DNA from: Eudorina sp. 2006-703-Eu-15
Taxonomy: Eukaryota > Chlorophyta > Chlorophyceae > Chlamydomonadales > Volvocaceae
Direction: 5' to 3'
Length of the DNA stretch: 64,000 nucleotides
NCBI GenBank assembly: GCA_003117195.1
Contig: BDSI01000053.1
Span: forward strand, 578,457 to 642,456
The notes under the pieces were generated by a model, which worked only from the letters and a program-made list of their open reading frames with translations, was not told the DNA's origin and ran no database searches. Position 1 is the first letter of the stretch. Each line of letters opens with the position of its first letter. Made by a program: the position numbers and the translations under genes. This document shows positions 1 through 10,977 of the stretch, piece after piece.

Positions 1-251
1 ACCATGTCCACCAATTTCCTATATCCCCCTCACCATCCTTGCCTACCCCCGCCCTGGCCATCCCTATGGACCAATTTCCTGTACCCCCCGCCCCCCGCCC
101 CACAGACCCGTGTGTACCCCTACCCGGGTGCCGTCTCTCCGCCGACCTCCCTTTCTTCCCTCTCCCCTGCAGCTTTTTTTGTCCGTCCCCTCATCGCTTC
201 CCGCCCTAACACCCTCCCGCTTTCCCCTCCCCCTTCCCCCCTCCCAAACAG

Positions 252-3200
252 ACGCGGCGGTCCACCATAGGTCTCCCGCGGGATCGGAGGCGCACACCTC
301 CCCCTCCCCCTCCCCCTCCCCGTCTCCTTCCCCCTCCACTGCCTCGTCGCCCTCCCCCTCCCGCTCCCCGGCCAACTACCCGGAGGATGCCATGGAGCGG
401 GGGGAGGGGCGAGGGGGGAAGGACGACGGCGGGGGTACGGCGGGGCTGGACGGGGTATCGTACGGCGGTGGCGGTGACGGCGGCGGTGACGGCGGCGGCC
501 GCGACGCCGGCACTGGCGGCGGCGGCGGCGGCGGCGGCGGTCGGGACGCGGCGCCGTACATGGAGCAGGTCCGCATCTTATGGACCCGGGCGGTCAAAGT
601 CCGCAGGTACGACGGGTCGGATGTACGGCTGTACGGCTGTACGAAGGGGTAAAGGTGCGGCTGCCGGCCGCTCCGGGCGGCGGCGACGGTGCTGTGGCTC
701 TGAGGTGGCGGACGGTCGGACCAGGGGAGGGTTTGGGGATTTGGGAACTTGGGTGGGTGGGGAGGGGGGAGAAGGCAGGGGGAGATGTCAACGTTTGTGA
801 GGATTCTCCTCCCAAGCGTTTTTCCACCAATGTACACTGTTTCCCCGTCCCTTTGTTTCGACCTATGTGTACCATTAATTGCCCCGGGCACATCCGCCGG
901 CACCCCAACCCCCTTCACTCATGCTCCGAAACCAACCCAACCCAACCCAACCCGACCCGACCCGACTCGACCTTCCCCAATCCTCCGAGCCCCGCCGCCA
1001 GGTTCGAGACGCTGAGCTCCCAGAACCTGATCCAGCTGATGGCGGTGGCGGTTATCACGGGGTTGCTCTGGTTCCAGCGGGGCAGGAGCACCGACATCGC
1101 CGCCGGGGTGGACGTCACCGGACTGCTGTTCTTCGAGCTCATGTTCCCCTCTTTCAAGTGGGTGGTACGGTACAGTCGTACGACAACTGTACGGTAACCG
1201 TACGGTTATGAACATGCGATGGACCGATAGTGTAGCTGGATGTTGGATGCATAGTTGGGCATTGCTGTTTGTACGGCAGTCGGGGCGGGGGGGGGGGGGA
1301 GGACGGCGGCGGAGGGGGAGGCGGCGGCAGCAATGTAATGTACGACAGCGCGGTGGTTTGGCGGTGGTGGGCGGTGGTGGGCGGTGGTGGCCCTGCCCTG
1401 CTCCCCCCTCCCCTCCCCGCCCTATATTAACACCCGTGCCCCATCCCTTTCCCCCCATTCCTTCTTCTGAACATCCCATCCCTTACATTTTTTATGTTCC
1501 CAACGTCCTCAAAGGATTTGTCACCCTGCAAACCCTCCCCCCAACGCCGCGCCCCCTCAGGTCGCTCTTCACGGCGCTGTTCACCTTCCCCAACGAGTAC
1601 CGCATGCTGAAGAAGGAGCGACCCGCGGGTCAGTGCGGCCGTGTGGGGGCCGGCTGTCAAATTTCCGGGGCTCTGCCGGACTGTCGAGCAGATCACGGAA
1701 GCCGGGCAGTCGGACCGTGCCGCCAAGTCGCATCTAATGCCCTCCCCACCCCTCCTCCCCTCCATCTTCTGCCTCCCCCGCCCCTCGCCTCGCCCCTCTC
1801 CCCTCTCCCCTCTACGTCCCCCCCAACCCCCCAATCCACCCTGCCCTGCCAGGCATGTACCGGCTGTCCGCCTACTACCTGGCCCGCACCGCCTCCGACC
1901 TGCCCATTGAGCTCTTCTACCCCACGCTCTTCGTCACCGTCGTGTACTGGCTGGGGGGCCTGAGGCCGACGCCGGGTACGGGTCGGGGGTTTGGGATTTG
2001 GGGTTTGGGGGGTGGGGGTCGGGGTCGGGGGTCGGGGATCGGGGGAGATGTGGGCGTGTACGGCAACCTGTCCGGCCCCAATCTGCTACAGGGCAACACG
2101 CCCCCGGGACCCCACAGATTACCCCCTTGCCACTTCCGTACACTTGGCCACAGCCCCAGTCATGTACGGAAGTACGGCGTTCATTTTCCGTGCGGGGCCC
2201 GTCGGGGCCCCGGCCCCTCCCACCTTCTAACCCCCCCCCCCTGCAACGACGTCCCCTCCCTCTCTCCTTGTCTCCCAATCCCTCGCGATGTTCTCCTGGA
2301 TAATCTCACCACGCCTGCTCTCCGGGCCCCTGTCCTCCTCCCCACCAACACTCGCCCCCACCCCCGGCCTACCAAGTTCCCATGCCCCCACCCTCCTCCC
2401 CTTTCTCCTCCCCCCCCCCCCACAGGCGCCTTCTTCAGCAACCTGGTGTCTATGCTGCTGCTGGTGCTGCTGGCCCAGTCCTGGGGGCTGCTGTTCGGGG
2501 GGCTGTTCATGGACCCCAAGAGCGCACAGACGATCACCACCGTGGTGGGTTGGGGGTTGGGGGTTTTTAGTTGGTTGAGTTGGTTGAGTTGGTTGTTGGT
2601 AGGCGCGTGTGAGTTTAGCTTAGAGGCTGATGTCTTGTTGAGCGCGCCCAACCAACCGCTCACTATAACCGCGCGCGCTGAATCGCCGGTCCGCTCCACC
2701 AACCGCAAACCCCCACATCCTAGACCCTCCCCACCGCCACCTTTCCGTCCCGTCCCGTCCCGTACCTCCTCCCTGGACCTCTCCCGTCATCACGCACGCT
2801 CCAGGTGATGCTGACGTTCGTACTGGTGGGCGGGTTCTACGTCAAGGCCGTACCCGTGTGGATCGGCTGGACCAAGTATCTGTCCTTCATATACTGGGTG
2901 GGTGGGTGGGTGGGTGCGGCGTGGCGGGGGGATGGAAGGGTGTGAGGGGGTGGGATTGATGGATTGATTCCGGTTCAGAGCAGAGCGGGACAGGCAGCAG
3001 CAGTAGCAACCGTTTCAAAGGTGGACCCGACACCACAGCCCCGTAGCTGCGGGACGGGGAGGACGGGTCCGTCACGGTCCTTGCGAGCGGAAGTGCGGAA
3101 GTGCGGAAGTGCGGAAGTGCGGAAATCATCCTCCTCCTCCTCGTCGTGGAAATCCGCAGACCGGGTGTGGCGACTTCGTCCTGGCGGCAGCTGCGCAGCG

Positions 3201-4346
3201 CCAATCTGTCTCCCAGTTTCCTACACCCCCTCCGCCCTTTGCGCCCTTGGCCCGGGATCCTCCGCCCTTTGCGCCCTTGGCCCGGGATCCTCCGCCCTTT
3301 GCGCCCTTGGCCCGGGATCCTCCGCCCTTTGCGCCCTTGGCCCGGGATCCTCCGCCCTTTGCGCCCTTGGCCCGGGATCCTCCGCCCTTTGCGCCCTTGG
3401 CCCGGGATCCTCCGCCCTTTGCGCCCTTGGCCCGGGATCCTCCGCCCTTTGCGCCCTTGGCCCGGGATCCTCCGCCCTTTGCGCCCTTGGCCCGGGATCC
3501 TCCGCCCTTTGCGCCCTTGGCCCGGGATCCTCCGCCCTTTGCGCCCTTGGCCCGGGATCCTCCGCCCTTTGCGCCCTTGGCCCGGGATCCTCCGCCCTTT
3601 GCGCCCTTGGCCCGGGATCCTCCGCCCTTTTCGCCCTTGGCCCAACCTCGACACCACCCGACCTCTGTCCGATGGGCGCATCCGACACCCGCGCGCCGGG
3701 CTTCCACCTTCCTGTCTGCCTCATGCTGTACGATAAGATCGGGACCATTCGCATACCCGCCGTACAGCATGGCACCGTCCGTCCGTACGGTACCCCTCCC
3801 CCCCCCCACACGGAACACAGGTGCTCTGCTTGGCTCCCCCGCAAGCAATGGCACCAACGCAGGCCCCGACCTCTCCCTTCACCCACACCCCCTCCCACCC
3901 TCCCTCGTCACCCTCCCCTTCCCTTTGCTCTAGTAGCAGCGCAGTACGAATACGGTATGTCTACCAGTATCCTACTGTATACCCTCCCCCTCCCCCTCCC
4001 GGTCCCCCCCGCCCCCTGCCCCCAGGGCTTCAACTTGCTCCTCAAGATACAGCTCCGACACAACCCCTTCTACAGCAACGGCCAGCCAGTGCAGGACCTG
4101 CAGGTGGGGGGGGGGGCGGCGGTTGGGTGCTTAGGAGGGGCGGAGGAGCAAAGGGGGGATTGCTGTGGGGCGGGGATTTGGGCGAGGTGGGGAGCATGTG
4201 AGAGCGGCATGGAGTAGCGGGGCCGCCGGGGATTGGGGCGGAGGTGCTACGGAAAGGGGGAGGACGTGGGGGGGGGGGTGAGGATTACTTGAAAACATTC
4301 ACCATTATGGAGGGCCGCCGCCACCGTCGCCGCCGCCGCCGCCTCC

Positions 4347-4416
<70 letters not shown>

Positions 4417-5157
4417 CAGCAGCAGCAGCCGCCACGCTCCCGTTTCGTGGTCCGCGATCCGCGCTTCACGGCGTCGCGGAGGCAGGGCACCCACGGCCCT
4501 CCCCCCAGCCCGATTGTGCCAGCCCCCATCCGCCTTGTGCTGCCGTACATCCAAACCCTACTAGCTACCTGCGCCCTGCCCCCCTGCCGCCTGCCGCGGT
4601 CGCCGTCTCCGCCCCCGGCATCACCCACACCCATGCCCGCACAGCCCACACCCCACACCCTACCCTACACCCCACACCCACACCCGGCCATCATTCGAGG
4701 AGTTTGCGGTACTGAACTTCCCAACCACACCATAAGTATTTGAAAGGTACAGATCGGGCCACAGATCTCCCAACCCCCCCCCCCACCACCACCCCCACGC
4801 ACCCCCGCGGCGCAGTCCGCCCTGGGCATCCCCACCGACCCCAACGCCAGCGTCTATCCCGAGGTGCTCGTCCTGCTGGCCATGCTGCTCGTCCTACGGG
4901 CCCTGACCTATGTCGTACTGCGCAAGAAGACCGAGGTCCAGCCACCCAAGCAGCACAAGCCCACCGACGTTGCGACGGCGGCGGGGAAACAGATGACGAC
5001 GACGACGACGACGATGGCGACGACGACGAAGACGCGGAAGTCCGAGCCGCCGGTGCCGGCACCGGCGCCGTCGACGCCGCAGCTGCCGCCATCCCAACCG
5101 CCATCTCAACCGGCGCCATCTCAACCGGCGCCATCTCAACCGGCGCGGCGCACGTGA
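252..5157 (+). CDS. ABCG-family half-transporter, C-terminal membrane domain (5' part outside window)
   Basis: Exons read as 252-606, 1002-1157, 1561-1628, 1853-1975, 2426-2544, 2805-2897, 4026-4103 and 4816-5157 (TGA). All junctions are GT..AG, the phases match, and they give 443 residues. Exon 1 is a Ser/Pro- and Gly-rich linker ending [14 protein letters not shown], the usual entry to an ABC2-type membrane domain. Six hydrophobic segments follow, including [49 protein letters not shown] and [18 protein letters not shown]. The family motif is spread over exons 3-4 ([15 protein letters not shown] then [12 protein letters not shown]), and [15 protein letters not shown] joins exons 6-7. ABCG proteins export lipids or other hydrophobic compounds across the plasma membrane; the substrate cannot be told here. 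The ATP-binding domain (Walker A, signature, Walker B) is not in the window and should lie upstream. The Thr- and Ser/Pro-rich C-terminal tail is cytosolic by inference. The intron between exons 7 and 8 could hold one more Gln-rich exon. Confidence 0.85.
3231..3640. repeat. 30-bp minisatellite inside an ABCG intron
   Basis: About 13 near-identical copies of a 30-bp unit (CCGCCCTTTGCGCCC followed by TTGGCCCGGGATCCT) lie in the 1.1-kb intron between ABCG exons 6 and 7. The period is a multiple of three and the unit has no stop in any frame, so long open frames appear on both strands. Splicing around it is well supported, so these frames are not taken as genes. Confidence 0.95.
4348..4428 (+). 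repeat. (CAG)22-GAG-(CAG)4 tract in the last ABCG intron
   Basis: An uninterrupted run of 22 CAG triplets, one GAG and four more CAG. Exons 7 (ends 4103) and 8 (starts 4816) join in phase 0 without it, so the simplest model leaves it in the intron. The Gln frame is open from about 4282 to 4743, so an optional polyGln exon cannot be excluded. Confidence 0.9.
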
Positions 5158-5429
5158 TCGTGCGGCAGTTGGTTGTGTGTTTAAAGCGGGAAGAGGGAGC
5201 ACAACAGGGGAACGTTTGAGGATTCGTTTTGAGGCGGGCTAAGGGGTCCGCCGACGTGGGGGGGGGGGGGGGGTTGAGGGATGGCGCACGCAAGGTCTGA
5301 GTGCGGGTGCGGATGTGGAAGAAGGTAGCAACCGGATGGGACGGTAACCGTTGGTGGCTGGTGGTAGGCGAGTTGAAGGGGGCGGGCGGGAAGAGTGTGT
5401 TTAGGAATGCAGCCCGGGAAGAGAGTGTG

Positions 5430-5434
5430 TGTAA
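5430..5434 (+). terminator. TGTAA polyadenylation signal candidate for the ABCG gene
   Basis: TGTAA, the usual green-algal poly(A) signal, occurs about 270 nt after the ABCG stop. A second TGTAA lies at 5539-5543 inside a palindrome. Which one is used is unknown. Confidence 0.4.
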
Positions 5435-5535
5435 TGGGGTTTTCGGTTTGCCAGTGGTTGATCAGATCTGGGTTATGGCTGGTGTTTATCAGGATGTCTG
5501 AAGTGCGCTTCCCGACGGTAGTGCGTGTCGACACC

Positions 5536-5558
5536 TGTTGTAACACAGTGTTACAACA
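5536..5558. promoter_or_regulatory. Palindrome carrying TGTAA on both strands
   Basis: Perfect 11-bp arms (TGTTGTAACAC / GTGTTACAACA) separated by one base. TGTAA is present on each strand, so the site could act as a poly(A) signal in both directions. No minus-strand gene ending here was recognised. Confidence 0.5.
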
Positions 5559-5559
5559 A

Positions 5560-6880
5560 CAGCAGGGCACTCAATCCTGGAGCCGCGACGATAAGATAGA
5601 CATGGTGTCCCTAGGAGGGTATGTAGAGGCTGGGTAGGGACGTAGGGGCCCATCACCATCACCGACAGCTTCGGAGACGCCGATGGATGGAGTGGGCGGC
5701 CGCCGTCCGTGAGTCATCATGCATCCTCGTACGGCTGTTCAATCGTGCGGCCGCCGTACAAACGCTAGCCGCCTGTACAGTACAGTGGATATGGAGATAG
5801 TTGCCGGTCACAATTTTCGGGCTGGATGGTGTCGCGGTGCGCTCAGTTTCATGTATACCGTATATGTACGGTAGATGGTACGCATGCCGTACATGGGTGT
5901 TCCAAGAGATAGATGGCTGGCGCGAGAAGTAGTGCAGGATGAAGCGAGGCGTCGCATTTGTGCGCACAAACTCACCAGGCAGGAATGCAAACCTCCGAAA
6001 CTTGGAAGAAATACAAATTAAACCCGCCCTGTGCGTCCCGACGGCGTTAGTTGGTTATGGGAAGGTGTTGGTGCGTGGTGTCTCATGACGCGGTTGTCCA
6101 ACAACAAAAGTCCAAAAATGTGAAATCGCCGACATCGCATGGTTCGTGTGTCCAGGAGGGTCCAGGAGCGCTGGGTCTACCTCCGTCCGGTGTGGACGTG
6201 GCGGGGTTGGAGCGGGGATAGACCGTAGGAGTCGTCAGGCGCGGCTAGCAGATTCAGGGATGTCGGCGCGCGGGGGGGTGACCCTTAAGATCCCCGTTGG
6301 GGGGGATCGATTGCAGGCGGGCACCCGACCCGAAGCCCGGGACCTGACATGACCCCTGGCAGCTGGCACCCGATCTGATCCCCGGATGGATCCCTCGAAA
6401 TGTCGAGAACCAGCTATTGCCCAATGCCCGGGACCTCGATGGCCCGACCACGCCCGACCATACATACAGCAGGCCGTCGCTTACAAGCCACGCAGCGCAA
6501 GTTTGTTTTCAAAGAACCTGAAGGCCACGCGTGGTTGTAGGGAGCACGTTGCGTGTGGATGACTTGTGTGTGTGTGGAATGTGATAGTTGGAAGGGGGCT
6601 ATCCTGGGAGGTCATGAAGGGGGCAAACTTGGGCACACATGCGGATCCTGCCGGATCGCCTGTTTTAGTGATGTTTCCGAAAGTTTCTACTCGACGACAA
6701 CGACACGCAATTTGTTATAATAATATAAAATACTGGTTTTTGCACTGGGCAGTGCTGGATACTCTGGGGGGCCAATGTCCAAATAATCAAAATCGACATG
6801 CGCCTTGGTTATGCATTTCTAAATGAAAGCATGTTTTAATTCTATGTTGTTATTCCAAGCAAAATATTAATCAGTTTTGA
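5560..6880. other. Intergenic region between ABCG gene and RING-CH gene A
   Basis: No gene was recognised. The left part is rich in GTACGG/CCGTAC words. The right end (about 6700-6870) turns AT-rich and resembles the region upstream of RING-CH gene B around 10540-10740. Confidence 0.5.
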
Positions 6881-6977
6881 CGGATGTGACCAACGTCGCC
6901 GCAACGACTGCGCGACATGACAACTGACAGACATGACAGCTCGTTGCACTCGACTACATATTGCCACCCGCGCAGCA
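6881..6977 (+). promoter_or_regulatory. Conserved promoter block of RING-CH gene A
   Basis: About 90 bp nearly identical to 10758-10850 upstream of gene B, including CGCGACATGACAACTGACAG and the TATA-like CTACATATTG. Surrounding DNA is much less alike, which suggests a functional promoter or a recent exchange. Gene C lacks the block. Confidence 0.55.
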
Positions 6978-7093
6978 CAACATCGCCATCCCAAACTCAA
7001 AACTTCAAAATTTGTCCTCAAGCTTAGCTTGGGACACCCAATTCTCAGGTGTTCTCTGTTTTCAGAGCTTTTACTCGCGAACAACCGCAAACC

Positions 7094-8329
7094 ATGGCCG
7101 CCTGCGACGACATCTGCTGGATCTGCCTTTCCGGCGCCGAATCGGAGCCCCTAGAGCGGCCCTGCACCTGCCCGCGCTACGTGCACCGCAGCTGCCTGGG
7201 CCGCTGGCAGCTGCAGTGCGCGGGAAGGAGGTGAGGGGAAAGCCACCACGCATACCCCATCTCCCGCCGCAGCACAACCGTCGTCCGCGCATCACTTGTA
7301 CCTTCCCTCGTCCCCACCCGGCCCCTCGTCCCCACCCGGCCCCTCGTCCCCACCCGGCATCTATCCATCACTCGCGAACCGCACCCCCTACTGTTTGCAT
7401 GCCCGAGTGCCCACCCTCTACTGTTTGCATGCCCGAATGCCTCCTAGACAGCAGCGACCTCGACAACCTCGCGACTCCAAACCGCCGCTCCCCAAACCCT
7501 AGACTTGCGCCGCCTGGACCCTTAGAGCTGCTTACGTAGAGCCACGCATCCGTTACTGCCGTACACTTGCATGCCAAGTAGGACTTGTATGTCCTACCAA
7601 GCACATTGCAACCCGGATCCCGTCGCTCAGGAGCGCCACGACACGGGCGACGGAACGAACGGAATCATCACACCATCGCAAAACCCAGAAGCAGCTCCCC
7701 AGCATCACTGCGTGCACTGCACTTGCAAGCTACCAAGCACATTGCAACCCGGATCCCGTCGCTCAGGAGCGCCACGACACGGGCGACGGAACGAACGGAA
7801 TCATCACACCATCGCAAAACCCAGAAGCAGCTCCCCAGCATCACTGCGTGCACTGCACTTGCAAGCTGCGACTCGCCTACTAATACGCCACCCCACCCCA
7901 CCCCACCTCACCTTCACCCCGGCCTACCTGCCTTGCAGTGAGGAGTGCCGCTGCCGCTTCTGCAGCGCCCCGCTGCCCCGACTGGACGAGACCCTGACGC
8001 CCTCCCACCTGCGCCAGGTGGAGGTGGTGGCCTACATGGCGGTGGTGTACCAGGGCCAGCAACACAAGATCCCCGTGCGGCCCGGCATCGAGGGCGTGGC
8101 CGAGTTCCGGGCGCGTGTCAAGTGCCTGTTCGGCCTGCCGTACGACGCGACCATCAACGTCTCCTTTGAGTGCGTGGCCCCCACATCGGGTGAGAAGTTG
8201 ACGCTCAGCGGCATGCAGTGCTTCAACGCCGCGGCCACGTGCGCCGCCATCTCAGCGGCCAAGCGGGCGGTGGGCGAGGACGACGGGGTGTTGTTCGAGA
8301 GATTCTCGAAGCAGCATCTGGCGGTGTGA
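7094..8329 (+). CDS. Small RING-CH (RINGv) protein, copy A
   Basis: Two exons, 7094-7230 and 7939-8329 (TGA), encode 175 residues. The start is the ATG of MAACDDICWICLSG, which is conserved in all three copies. The zinc pattern is C4HC3: CWIC, then CTC, YVHRSC and CRFC; the intron splits the motif just before the last pair. PCTCPRYVHRSCLGRWQ is typical of RING-CH domains, which usually act as E3 ubiquitin ligases through an E2 enzyme. Unlike MARCH-type members, no membrane segment follows, so a soluble protein is inferred. The region after residue 60 (QVEVVAYMAVVYQGQQHKIP to the end) is shared by the three copies; I do not recognise a domain in it. The 708-bp intron differs from those of B and C and carries a 136-bp tandem duplication. 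Confidence 0.85.
7595..7866. repeat. Perfect 2 x 136-bp tandem duplication in the intron of gene A
   Basis: 7595-7730 and 7731-7866 appear identical over 136 bp, both starting TACCAAGCACATTGCAACCC. Shorter duplications lie just upstream: three copies of a unit containing CCCACCCGGCCCCTCGT, and two containing CTACTGTTTGCATGCCCGA. Confidence 0.9.
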
Positions 8330-9678
8330 TAAGGGGAACCCCTTGTTGCGTTTGGTGCTGTTGGGTGTGTGTGTTGGGTTTAGTGCGGCATCAGTTGGTA
8401 CACCCGGAATGCATGGTGGAGAGCAGGAGCATCGGCGTCTATCTATCTGGGGCGCTCGCTGACCCTGGGAGCTCTGTACGGCAGTGTGCCGTACGGGCTG
8501 CAGCAGCAGCAACAACAGCGTCTGCAATGGCGGCAGCTGTGTCGCCTGTGGAGCCATTGTGTAGCCAGACGGAGGGCGAGCGATTTGTATTTATTTCTCG
8601 CAGAGGTTATTATTATCTAATGGTACCTACATCACCTAGTTATGTATCGCAAGAATTTACTGTGCAGCGGGCTTCATCGTCCTAGGACTTTGCAGCGGGC
8701 TAGCTGTGTCGTGCGAAAGGAGAGCTGCGGCAGACCCATGTGTATGAAGCGGCCTGATGCCTGCAGGAGGAGCAGGTGCATGTCGGGTCAGTAGTCACGG
8801 ATGGCGGTAGGGAGCGGAAGAGGCTGGGGCTGCCGCTGGGGCTGGTGAGACTAGACAGAGTACAAAATGGACGTTACGGCGCAACGGCGGGGTGTGTGCG
8901 TTCGTACAGGAGTTCGAAACCTCGGTCTCGCAACGCCGACGAGCGGTGCCGTGTCCCGTGGTACGGCCATCAGGCCCTCAGCCTCGAGCCCAGGAGCGTC
9001 ACTGCGTCAGGCATCGCATCGCCGTCGGGAGTCAACGTTGAACCATAATGCGGAGCGCGCTGCTTTTATTCGTCTGTTGCCGTACATACCTGTCGTAAAT
9101 TTCGTACATGCATACGAGCGCGGGCTTGCGATCCTGTGCTTGTGAGTGTTTTTTGTGTGTAGGGCGGCTCACGCAGGTCCGCCTTGCTTATTACACGCAC
9201 CCCGGCAGGCACGGAGGTACGGCCGGTGCGGCTGGTACGGAAACAAGGAAAGCAGTCGGCATGGTCGGCATGAATGTCGAACGTGTGCGTCCTCTGCCAC
9301 CTGTTGGTCCGTTGGTTTGTTGTTTTGTTTGGTATTTTGTTTGTTTGCATGGCCAAAGCGGTCGGCTTACCGGGTGTTCCTGTCGACAAAACGACGGGGC
9401 ATAGCAGCTTGATGATTGCCCCCCGAATCCTCCACGGACGGATGGAAATGTTGGCTCCCCGTTGGGTGGAGGGCGGGGAAAGGGGGAATGCCTCTGGGTG
9501 GGCGGCAAGTAATGCGGCTGGATGGGGCGCGCAACAAGGCGAGGTGAGGCAGCGACTGGGGAGGTTGGGGTGAGTGGGCGAGGGATAGCGTATGCACGGC
9601 CGTACGAGCCGTATTGCGCAATTTCACAGCGTTGTCTTGTGAGGCCAGCGTCTCGCGACACCAGCTGATGCAATGTAA
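8330..9678 (+). other. Probable long 3' UTR of gene A, ending at TGTAA 9674-9678
   Basis: About 1.35 kb follows the stop and keeps clear similarity and order with 12008-13310 after gene B, including a TGTAA near the end of each. No conserved plus-strand reading frame is seen. A long 3' UTR is the simplest explanation. Confidence 0.5.
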
Positions 9679-10757
9679 CTATTTATGTGAACAACTGAAT
9701 GAATGAATGAACGTTATACCGTAGCTGACCCCAAAAAGGGATCAACGGTAACGTGATTTGCACCATGTCAACCTCGCCCCTGGACGTGACCGCACCGCAC
9801 AGCACAGTGCAGAACGTCCCCGCCACGCCGCCAGAGCATGCCCAACGAAGCTTGCCGTCGCTACAGCGCTGACCAGTCCCCAGGAGCGGCAGGTGCTCGG
9901 GTCGTCGGGCGGCGTGGCTCGTGTGCCACGCCGGCTGGTGGGAAGCCCTAGGCCAAAGCCCTTACAGCACTACGTAGTAATACACAAACAGTTTCCGCCC
10001 GCCAGCCACCCTGACGATGACTCGTGGGTCCACTGTGCCGAAATGGTATTCCCGCACCGACCAGCGTGGGGCATTGCGTTGAGTGACGGCGCACGCAACA
10101 GACGGATCGGAGGTGCTAGCCATGGCTGGATGGGTGGTAGGGGTTGGCAGGTGTGTGTGTAATGGTGTCAGATTGCCGGTTTTAGTTGCCCATCGAGGTT
10201 ACAAGGGTAATTTTGTGGTACGCCTACTTGTCAACGGCCTTGCTGCCACCACGAGAGGGTTCGACGTCATGTTACGGCAGCTGGCAGCAGTGAACGGTGG
10301 AGCAGGGACAGCACGGAATCATACTTCACGGAGAGGTGTTGGTGGTGTGCAACTACGCGCGCGTTGTCCGGCCATCCAGCAACCAACGATTGTGCAACCT
10401 CGCGTCGTTTGATTTGAGATACTGTGTTGAGATTTGTTCAGGAGCGGCTTGAAGTAGGACGTTGCGGGGCGTTGCGCGTTGCGCATCGTCGTGCAACCAT
10501 GGCCGCAGCCGGCCAGAGGAGGGTGTGTCTGTCTTTTCGTATGGTACGAAGAACATTGATATAATATATTTATATGCATTATTGAATACTGCACTGGGCA
10601 ATGCTGGGATAATCCTATGCTGCAAAGATCCACCTAATTACCGACGCGACATTTGGCCGCCGGTGTAAGCCATTAGCAAGGAGGTTGCCTCATTGTTCAC
10701 TGACTTTAATGAAATATAAATATATCTGTTTTGATTAAATCATCAAATTGTCTGACA
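9679..10757. other. Spacer between RING-CH units A and B
   Basis: No gene. Parts match the spacer after B in the same order: for example GGGTCCACTGTGCCGAAATGG near 10027 resembles the sequence near 13733. This shows that the tandem unit is about 4 kb long. Confidence 0.5.
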
Positions 10758-10850
10758 GATGTGACGATGTCGCCGCAACGACTGCGCGACATGACAACTG
10801 ACAGACATGACAGCTCGTTGCACTCGACTACATATTGCCACCCGCGCACA
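10758..10850 (+). promoter_or_regulatory. Conserved promoter block of RING-CH gene B
   Basis: Nearly identical to 6881-6977 upstream of gene A, with the same TATA-like CTACATATTG about 140 nt before the start codon. Confidence 0.55.
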
Positions 10851-10977
10851 ACAAAAGCATCATTACAAACTCAAACATACAAAGTACACCCTCATACTGG
10901 GTTTAGGAATACCAAATCTCATTTATCCTTTTGTATACCAGAGTTTTCTACTCGCGGACAGCAGCCACACACCCGCA

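Noticed and set aside
2887..3857. Long open frames on both strands over the 30-bp repeat
   Set aside because: The repeat has no stop in any frame and a length divisible by three; the region lies inside a well-supported ABCG intron.
8900..8990. tRNA-like GGAGTTCGAAACC near gene A and again near 12510
   Set aside because: It is part of the duplicated 3' UTR and does not fold into a cloverleaf.
9191..9673. Antisense open frame after RING-CH gene A, with a counterpart at 12618-13358
   Set aside because: The two align poorly as proteins beyond short patches explained by DNA similarity, with different lengths and no domain. Treated as by-products of the duplicated 3' UTR.
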